NCBI GenBank assembly: GCA_035250245.1
Contig: DATFFH010000103.1
Coordinates: forward strand, 1 to 45,400
Origin: Luteimonas_C sp035250245
GTDB taxonomy: Bacteria; Pseudomonadota; Gammaproteobacteria; Xanthomonadales; Xanthomonadaceae
Length of the DNA stretch: 45,400 nucleotides
Direction: 5' to 3'
Under the pieces are notes generated by a model that did no database searches, was not told where the DNA came from, and saw only the letters and a list, made by a program, of their open reading frames with translations. Position 1 is the first letter of the stretch. The number at the start of each line of letters is the position of its first letter. The position numbers and the translations under genes are program-made. This document shows positions 39,765 through 45,400 of the stretch, piece after piece.

Positions 39765-41510
39765 TTGTCCCTGGAAAGCCTGCACGCCATCGATCTGCGG
39801 TTGCTCGGCGGCGCGTTGCTGATCCTGGCCGGGATCGCTTCGTCGCTGCTCGCGCGCCGTTTCGGCGCGCCGCTGCTGCTGGTGTTCCTGTTGCTGGGCT
39901 TGCTGCTGGGGGTCGACGGGCCGGGCGGCATCCGCTATTCGGACACGCGCTTCACTTTCCTGGTCGGTTCGCTGGCGCTGGCGATCATCCTGTTCGACGG
40001 CGGCCTGCGCACGCGCGCGGCGCACGTGCAGGGCAGCGTGAAGCCGGCCTTGCTGCTGGCCACCGTCGGCGTGGTCGCGACCGCGGCATTGACCGCACTG
40101 GCGGCATCGAAATTGCTCGGCTTGCCGCCGTTGGAGGCGATGCTGCTGGGCACGATCCTGGCTTCGACCGACGCGGCCGCGGTGTTCTTCCTGATCCGTG
40201 CCGGCGGTCTGCATCTTGAGCGGCGCACCGGCGCCACTTTGGAAGTCGAATCCGGGGCGAACGATCCGGTCGCGGTGTTTTTGACCATCGGGCTGACCTT
40301 GTGGATCGGCGGCCACCACGACGGCGGTGTGTGGACGATCGCGCTGAGCATGGTCTGGGCGATGGCCGCCGGACTGGCGGTGGGCTATTTCGGCGGCCGC
40401 GTGCTGGTGGCTGTACTCAACCGCTACGACCTGCCGTCGGGCCTGCATCCGTGGCTGGCGCTGGCCGGCGCGGTGGGTTTGTTCGCGTTGACCAATCTGA
40501 TCGGCGGCAGCGGTTATCTGGCGGTGTATCTGGCTGGCATCGTGCTGGCGAACCGGCCGCTGCGTGCGCGGCAGGCGGTGATGTCGGTGCAGGATGCCGC
40601 CACCTGGTTCGCGCAATTGGCGATGTTCCTGTTGCTCGGCCTGCTGGCCGCGCCGAACAAATTGCTCGGCGTGCTGTGGCCGGCGCTGGGCGTGGCCGCG
40701 TTCCTGATGTTCGCGGCGCGGCCGCTGGCGGTGGCGGCGTGCTTGCTGCCGTTCCGCTATCGCTGGGCCGAAATCGGATTCATCTCCTGGGTGGGTTTGC
40801 GCGGCGCTGTCGGCATCTTCCTGGCATCGATCCCGCTGTTGGCGGGGCTGCCGAACGCGTCGCTGTATTTCAACGTCGCTTTCGTGGTGGTGCTGGCCTC
40901 GCTGATCGTGCAGGGCTGGACCCTAGCGCGCGCGGCGCATGCGTTCGGCGTGGCGGTGCCGCGCCCGGATCCGAACACGCGTCGCATCCAACTGGATCTG
41001 CCTGGGCAGTTGGATTACGACTTGGTCGGTTATCGCATCGCGTCCGGCAGCGCGATCCTGCACGGCGCGGCCTTGCCCGGCCGCGTGCGCCTGGCGATGG
41101 TGGCGCGCGAGGGCCGCCTGCTGTTGCCGGAAGAAGCGGGCGAACCGCAGTCCGGCGATTACGCTTATTTCCTGGCGCCGAGCGGGCGCGCGCCGAAGAT
41201 GGATTGGCTGTTCGCCGAACCCGCCGACGCGCGCCAGGCCGAAGCCGAAACCTTCGGCAGCTTCATCCTGCCCGGCGACGTGCCGCTGGGCGAACTGGCC
41301 AGTTTCTATGGCCTGGCGATTCCGCCGCGCTTCGCCAAGAGCACCGCGGCGCAGTTGTTCGACGAGCGTTTCGACGAGCAAGCGCAGGTCGGCGACAGCG
41401 TCACCCTGGGTCGCGCCGTGCTGGTGGTGCGCAGCCTGCGCGAGGATCGCGTGGCGCAAGTCGGGCTGCGGTTTGCCGGCGTCGGCGAGCGGCTGATCGG
41501 CGGGAAGTAA
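39765..41510 (+). CDS. Cation/proton antiporter, NhaP2 (CvrA)-like, non-ATG start
   Basis: A protein of about 581 residues in the CPA1 family, exchanging K+ or Na+ for H+. It has some 12 membrane helices (IDLRLLGGALLILAGIASSL onward), with the ion-path motif ESGANDPVAVFL, GGSGYLAVYLAGIVLANR and GFISWVGLRGAVGIFLASIP (shortened). The cytoplasmic tail has a TrkA-C-like domain (DLPGQLDYDLVGYRIASGSA) and a C-terminal CorC-like part (residues about 495-581). No ATG fits the start: the only in-frame ATG lies inside antisense rsmG. TTG 39765 or CTG 39771 are candidates; the GGAGGG at 39758-39763 gives better spacing to the CTG. Confidence 0.9.
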   Translation: MSLESLHAIDLRLLGGALLILAGIASSLLARRFGAPLLLVFLLLGLLLGVDGPGGIRYSDTRFTFLVGSLALAIILFDGGLRTRAAHVQGSVKPALLLATVGVVATAALTALAASKLLGLPPLEAMLLGTILASTDAAAVFFLIRAGGLHLERRTGATLEVESGANDPVAVFLTIGLTLWIGGHHDGGVWTIALSMVWAMAAGLAVGYFGGRVLVAVLNRYDLPSGLHPWLALAGAVGLFALTNLIGGSGYLAVYLAGIVLANRPLRARQAVMSVQDAATWFAQLAMFLLLGLLAAPNKLLGVLWPALGVAAFLMFAARPLAVAACLLPFRYRWAEIGFISWVGLRGAVGIFLASIPLLAGLPNASLYFNVAFVVVLASLIVQGWTLARAAHAFGVAVPRPDPNTRRIQLDLPGQLDYDLVGYRIASGSAILHGAALPGRVRLAMVAREGRLLLPEEAGEPQSGDYAYFLAPSGRAPKMDWLFAEPADARQAEAETFGSFILPGDVPLGELASFYGLAIPPRFAKSTAAQLFDERFDEQAQVGDSVTLGRAVLVVRSLREDRVAQVGLRFAGVGERLIGGK

Positions 41511-41653
41511 CGCGACGTTTTGCCGCATTGCGCCATGGCTCCGGCCGCCGATCCCGTACCCTGCAACCCCGGCTCGCCGCGCTGCATCCACAACAGGATC
41601 GCGCCCCGGTCCGAAGTGCCGGCCAGGTTCCTCACGACATCGGGAGAAAGTCC

Positions 41654-43726
41654 ATGCAACGTCTTGCGCTCACCGCCGCCCTGGCGCTGGCCCTGTCGGC
41701 CTGCGACAGCTCGAAAACGCCGGACTCCGGCGCAGACCAGAACGCGGCGCAAGCGCCGTCGGCTCCGGTTGAACTGATCCCGCGCGAGGCCTTGTTCGGC
41801 AATCCCGAACGCGCGAACGTGCAGATCAGCCCCGATGGCAAATACCTGAGCTGGATCGCGCCGGTGGACGGCGTGATCAACCTCTGGGTCGCGCCGGCCG
41901 AAGATCCGGCCCAGGCCAAGGCGGTCACCGACGACAAGGCGCGCGGCATCCGCCAATACTTCTGGAGCTACCGGCCCGGGACGCTGCTGTATTTGCGCGA
42001 TACCGGCGGCGACGAGGATTTCCATCTCTACAGCGTCGATGTCGCCACCGGCGAGAAGCGCGACTTGACTCCGTTCCCGAAGACGCGCGCCCAGGTCAGC
42101 AGCGTCAGTCATCTGCATCCGGAATCGATCTTGGTCGGTATGAACGACCGCGATGCGCAATGGCACGATTTGTACCGGGTCGACCTGGCCAGCGGCCAGC
42201 GCACGCTGGTGGAAAAGAACACGCAATCTTTCGCGGGCTACATGGCCGACGCGGATTATCAGGTGCGGATGGCCTTCAAGCAGCGCCCCGACGGCGGCCA
42301 GGACATGTTGGCGCCGGACGGCAAGGGCGGCTGGAAGAAGATCGACGATATCCCGTTCGAGGATTCGCTGACCACACTGCCGGACAGCTACACCACCGAC
42401 GGCAAGACTTTGTATTACGTGGATTCGCGTGGCCGAAACACCGCGGCGCTGTTCGCGGTGGACACGGCCAGCGGCGAGAAGAAGGTCGTAGTCGAGGATG
42501 CGCGCGCCGATGTCGGCGGAATGATGAAAGATCCGCAGACCGGCGTGGTGCAGGCGGTGGCGGTCGACTATCTGAAGGAAGAATGGAAGCCGGTGGACCC
42601 GGCGATCGGTGCCGACCTGAAAAAGCTGCAAGCGTTGGGTCCGGGCGAAGTCGCGGTGTATGCGCGCACCTTGGACGACAAGACCTGGATCGTCGGCTAC
42701 TCCGCGGCCGAAGCGCCGACCGTGTTCTATCGTTATCCGCGCGGTGGCGAACCGGTGAAGCTGTTCTCGGTGCGTCCGGCGCTGGACGGCAAGCCGCTGG
42801 TGCCGATGTGGCCGCAGGAGATCAAGGCCCGCGACGGCCTGACTTTGGTCAGTTATCTCACTCTGCCCAAGGCCGCCGACGCGAACGCCGACGGCAAGGC
42901 CGACAAGCCGGTGCCGCTGGTGTTGCTGGTGCACGGCGGGCCGTGGTCGCGCGATCAGTACGGCTATGCCGGTTATCCGCAGTGGCTGGCCAACCGCGGC
43001 TATGCGGTGCTGTCGGTGAACTACCGCGGCTCGGCGGGTTTCGGCAAGACCTTCATCAATGCGGCCGACCGCGAATGGGCCGGCAAGATGCACGACGACC
43101 TGATCGACGCGGTCGATTGGGCGGTGAAGCAGGGCGTCACCACCAAGGATCAGGTCGCGATCATGGGCGGCAGTTACGGCGGCTATGCGACGCTGGTGGG
43201 ACTGACCTTCACGCCGGATGCGTTCAAGTGCGGCGTGGATATCGTCGGCCCGTCCAACCTCAACACGCTGTTGAGCACGATCCCGCCGTATTGGGCCTCG
43301 TTCTTCGAACAGTTCGCCAAGCGCGTCGGCGATCCGCGCACCGAGGACGGCAAGAAACTGCTGGCCGAACGTTCGCCGCTAAGCAAGGTGGATGCGATCA
43401 GCAAGCCGTTGTTGATCGGCCAAGGCGCCAACGATCCGCGGGTGAAGCAGGCCGAGAGCGACCAGATCGTCAAGGCGATGAAAGCCAAGAACATTCCGGT
43501 CACCTATGTGCTGTTCCCCGACGAGGGCCATGGCTTTGCGCGACCGGAGAACAGCAAGGCTTTCAACGCCGTCGCCGAGGGCTTCCTCAGCCAATGCCTG
43601 GGCGGCCGCGCCGAGCCGGTCGGCAAGGACTTCGAAGGCTCCAGCATCGTCGTGTCCGAAGGCGCCGACGGCGTCCCCGGTTTGGCCGATGCGTTGAAGG
43701 CGCATAAGCAGGAAATCAGGAAATAA
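41654..43726 (+). CDS. S9-family prolyl-oligopeptidase-like peptidase, lipoprotein
   Basis: A 690-residue serine peptidase of the acylaminoacyl/prolyl oligopeptidase group. Start 41654 has a GGGAGAAAG site and gives lipobox LALSAC (Cys17). An N-terminal beta-propeller spans about residues 45-400 (QISPDGKYLSWI, LLYLRDTGGDEDFHLYSVD and others). The alpha/beta-hydrolase domain follows, with HGGPWSRDQYGYAGYPQWLA (oxyanion region), GGSYGGYA (Ser507), GANDPRV (Asp594) and DEGHGFA (His626). It probably degrades peptides in the periplasm. A strongly open but unrelated frame covers the antiporter region upstream. Monocistronic. Confidence 0.94.
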   Translation: MQRLALTAALALALSACDSSKTPDSGADQNAAQAPSAPVELIPREALFGNPERANVQISPDGKYLSWIAPVDGVINLWVAPAEDPAQAKAVTDDKARGIRQYFWSYRPGTLLYLRDTGGDEDFHLYSVDVATGEKRDLTPFPKTRAQVSSVSHLHPESILVGMNDRDAQWHDLYRVDLASGQRTLVEKNTQSFAGYMADADYQVRMAFKQRPDGGQDMLAPDGKGGWKKIDDIPFEDSLTTLPDSYTTDGKTLYYVDSRGRNTAALFAVDTASGEKKVVVEDARADVGGMMKDPQTGVVQAVAVDYLKEEWKPVDPAIGADLKKLQALGPGEVAVYARTLDDKTWIVGYSAAEAPTVFYRYPRGGEPVKLFSVRPALDGKPLVPMWPQEIKARDGLTLVSYLTLPKAADANADGKADKPVPLVLLVHGGPWSRDQYGYAGYPQWLANRGYAVLSVNYRGSAGFGKTFINAADREWAGKMHDDLIDAVDWAVKQGVTTKDQVAIMGGSYGGYATLVGLTFTPDAFKCGVDIVGPSNLNTLLSTIPPYWASFFEQFAKRVGDPRTEDGKKLLAERSPLSKVDAISKPLLIGQGANDPRVKQAESDQIVKAMKAKNIPVTYVLFPDEGHGFARPENSKAFNAVAEGFLSQCLGGRAEPVGKDFEGSSIVVSEGADGVPGLADALKAHKQEIRK

Positions 43727-43737
43727 GGTGTTCTAAA

Positions 43738-43906
43738 GCCCCTCTCCCATCGGGAGAGGGGCTGGAGTGAGGGTTCGGCGAAGCGAAGATGCTCGAAATG
43801 ATGGCAAAAGCCGTCGGCTCACGATTCCACTAGCGACTATCCAAATTTCACTCCGCCGTACCCTCATCTGGCGCTTCGCGCCACCTTCTCCCGCAGGGAG
43901 AAGGGA
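43738..43906. repeat. CCCTCTCCC-type inverted-pair repeat
   Basis: Left arm CCCCTCTCCCATCGGGAGAGGGG with GTGAGGGTTCGGCGAAGCG; right arm CGCCGTACCCTCATCTGGCGC then CTTCTCCCGCAGGGAGAAGG. The centre is longer and different from the 35728 copy. It lies between the convergent S9 peptidase and radC genes. Confidence 0.87.
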
Positions 43907-43921
43907 AGGCAAAAAGCGCCT

Positions 43922-44596
43922 TCACACCCACCCGCGCGCCGCCAGCGACACCGGCGGCCCGTCGGCGATGACGAAGTGATCGAGCAAGCGCACGTCGATC
44001 AATCCCAAGGCCTGTTTCAAACAAGCAGTCAACGCGCGATCCGCAGCGCTGGGTTCCGGATGCCCGCTGGGGTGGTTGTGCCCGACGATCAGCGCCGCGG
44101 CGTTGTGCGCCAGCGCGCGGCGCACGACTTCGCGCGGATGCACTTCGGCGCCATCCAAGGTGCCGCGGAACAATTCCTCGAAGGCGATCGCGCGATGCCG
44201 GGTGTCCAGAAACAGTGCAGCGAATACCTCCTGGCGCTGGTGGCGCAGGCGTTGGGCGAAATAACGCCCGGCCGCGGCGGGATCGCCGAGCGCATCGCCG
44301 CGTTCCAAGGCGCCGGCCAAATGGCGGTTGCCCAGCTCCAGCGCCGCGGCCAGTGCGCAGGCGCGCGCCGGCCCCAGCCCGGGCAGGCGTGCCAAAGCTT
44401 CGGCCGGCCGATCCAATAAAGCGCGCAACGGGCCATGCGCGCCGAGGAGTTCTCGGGCGGTACCCACCGCATCGCGTCCGCGCAGTCCGGAGCCGAGGAA
44501 GATCGCCAGCAGTTCCGCGTCGGACAGGGCCTGGGCGCCGTGTGCCAATAGCTTCTCGCGGGGTCGTTCGGCGGCGGGCCATTCGCGGATGTGCAT
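43922..44596 (-). CDS. radC: RadC-family JAB-domain protein
   Basis: A 224-residue RadC-like protein with an N-terminal helix-hairpin-helix part (LLAIFLGSGLRGRDAV, LARLPGLGPARACAL) and a C-terminal JAB/MPN+ metalloprotease-like domain with EVHPREVVRRAL, the zinc motif HNHPSGHPEPSAAD and the upstream catalytic Glu in FEELFRGTL. The true role is unclear, since radC itself is not needed for DNA repair in E. coli. The start at 44596 (MHIREWPAAERPREKLL) matches the family; an ATG at 44626 would add ten residues. It is divergent from coaBC, the common arrangement. Confidence 0.95.
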   Translation of the reverse strand: MHIREWPAAERPREKLLAHGAQALSDAELLAIFLGSGLRGRDAVGTARELLGAHGPLRALLDRPAEALARLPGLGPARACALAAALELGNRHLAGALERGDALGDPAAAGRYFAQRLRHQRQEVFAALFLDTRHRAIAFEELFRGTLDGAEVHPREVVRRALAHNAAALIVGHNHPSGHPEPSAADRALTACLKQALGLIDVRLLDHFVIADGPPVSLAARGWV

Positions 44597-44747
44597 GGAG
44601 CGGGCGATTCCTGGGACGCAGCGCACAAACCGGGCGGCGGCACGGTGCGTGCGGCCAAGTTAACGGCCTTCGTTGAGCCGCCGAATCGGGCCTCGCCGGG
44701 CCATCGGGTAAGCTAGCGGTCCGTTTCGCCGTAGGAATCTTCCGCGC

Positions 44748-45400
44748 GTGGGATCGTTGTCAGGACAACGTTTGCTGTTGTGCGTCTGCGGCGGCATCGC
44801 CGCCTACAAGGCGGTCGAGCTGGTGCGCCGGCTGCGCGACGCCGGCGCCGAGGTGCGCGTGGCGATGACCGAACACGCCCAGCATTTCGTCGGCACCGCC
44901 AGCTTCCAGGCCGTGTCGGGCCAGCCGGTGCGCACCTCGCTGTGGGATCCGGCCGCCGAAGCGGCGATGGGCCATATCGAATTGGCGCGCTGGGCCGACC
45001 GGGTGATCGTCGCGCCGGCCACGGCCGACGCGCTGGCCAAGCTCGCGCACGGTTTCGCCGGCGATCTGGTCACTACCTTGTGCCTGGCCACGACCGCGCC
45101 GCTGACCTTGGCGCCGGCGATGAACCATCGCATGTGGCTGCATCCGGCCACGCAAGCCAACATCGCGCTGCTGCGCGAACGCGGCGTGCAGGTGATCGGT
45201 CCGGCCGACGGTCCGCTCGCCGAAGGCGAATCCGGCCCGGGCCGGCTGAGCGAGCCGGACGACATCGTCGCCGCGCTGATCCAAGCGCAGAGCGGCGCGG
45301 GCGATCTGAAAGGGCGCCGGATCGTGGTCAGCGCCGGTCCCACTTACGAAGACCTGGACCCGGTGCGCTACGTCGGCAACCGCAGCAGCGGCAAGATGGG
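44748..45400 (+). CDS. coaBC: Bifunctional CoaBC (Dfp), 5' part
   Basis: The open frame from GTG 44748 runs to the window edge, 217 codons. It encodes the flavin-binding CoaC domain (4'-phosphopantothenoylcysteine decarboxylase): LLLCVCGGIAAYKAVELVRRL, catalytic-type His in MGHIELARWADRVIVAPATAD, LAPAMNHRMW, then the beginning of the CoaB ligase domain at RRIVVSAGPTYEDLDPVRYVGN. It joins phosphopantothenate to cysteine and decarboxylates the product in coenzyme A synthesis. The GTG start is preferred because AGGAA lies about 11 bases upstream and no in-frame ATG is near. Divergent from radC. C-terminus outside the window. Confidence 0.95.
   Translation, partial: MGSLSGQRLLLCVCGGIAAYKAVELVRRLRDAGAEVRVAMTEHAQHFVGTASFQAVSGQPVRTSLWDPAAEAAMGHIELARWADRVIVAPATADALAKLAHGFAGDLVTTLCLATTAPLTLAPAMNHRMWLHPATQANIALLRERGVQVIGPADGPLAEGESGPGRLSEPDDIVAALIQAQSGAGDLKGRRIVVSAGPTYEDLDPVRYVGNRSSGKM

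Noticed and set aside
40301..41653. A long open frame in front of the S9 peptidase that would make one 1141-residue protein
   Set aside because: The part before 41654 overlaps the antiporter gene in another frame. ATG 41654 has a ribosome-binding site and a lipobox directly after it.

Overview
The window is high-GC chromosomal DNA from a gammaproteobacterium. The gene set suggests the Xanthomonadaceae, most likely a Lysobacter-like organism: a TIGR02999-type ECF sigma factor paired with a Ser/Thr kinase, an M13 and an S9 lipoprotein peptidase, a zinc-ligand-poor thymidine kinase, a RAYT transposase, and very many short palindromic repeats between genes. This assignment rests on protein resemblance and context only. 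No tRNA, rRNA, CRISPR array, prophage or classical insertion sequence was seen.

Layout. 1-5023: the 5' part of an unrecognised Gly/Asn-rich protein, an acid phosphatase lipoprotein, a GNAT acetyltransferase and Rep helicase, all on the minus strand. 5238-10380: thymidine kinase, then a TPR-bearing Ser/Thr kinase with its sigma factor, and mutM. 10544-17788: a fatty-acid desaturase with an EF-hand protein, a secreted propeller-like protein, a secreted esterase, a REP-associated tyrosine transposase (RAYT) between two copies of its repeat, and an M13 peptidase. 17889-22792: a frameshifted macro-domain gene and a four-gene cluster that looks copper-related (DUF2946, TonB receptor, PepSY membrane protein, PCu(A)C chaperone). 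22855-33041: an acetate/carboxylate block with a DcaP-like porin and an MHS transporter divergent from acs, then a CrbR-like response regulator and a CrbS-like transporter-fused sensor kinase. 33100-45400: housekeeping genes (rpmB, rpmG, parA, parB, rsmG, radC, coaBC) mixed with envelope-sugar genes, a cation/proton antiporter and an S9 peptidase.

The most distinctive feature is the intergenic DNA. At least nine families of short palindromes, mostly arranged as inverted pairs of 80-130 bp, fill the gaps. Several provide the stop codon, or lie right against the start codon, of the neighbouring gene. Two families enclose a nuclease-like gene. The GTAGGGTGGGCC family flanks the RAYT (a known type of association). 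The CCCCCTTTGAAAAAGGGGG family flanks a DUF559 endonuclease-like gene whose own stop codon lies in the repeat. I know of no described equivalent for the second pairing, and it is the best candidate here for an undescribed system.

Functional links. The palindrome TAGAC-N4-GTCTA between the porin and acs is a candidate operator for the CrbS/CrbR-like pair, which would join acetate activation, uptake and sensing. The sigma factor has no acidic cluster where ordinary ECF factors have one and carries threonines there, beside a kinase gene. This fits the phosphorylation-activated ECF model.
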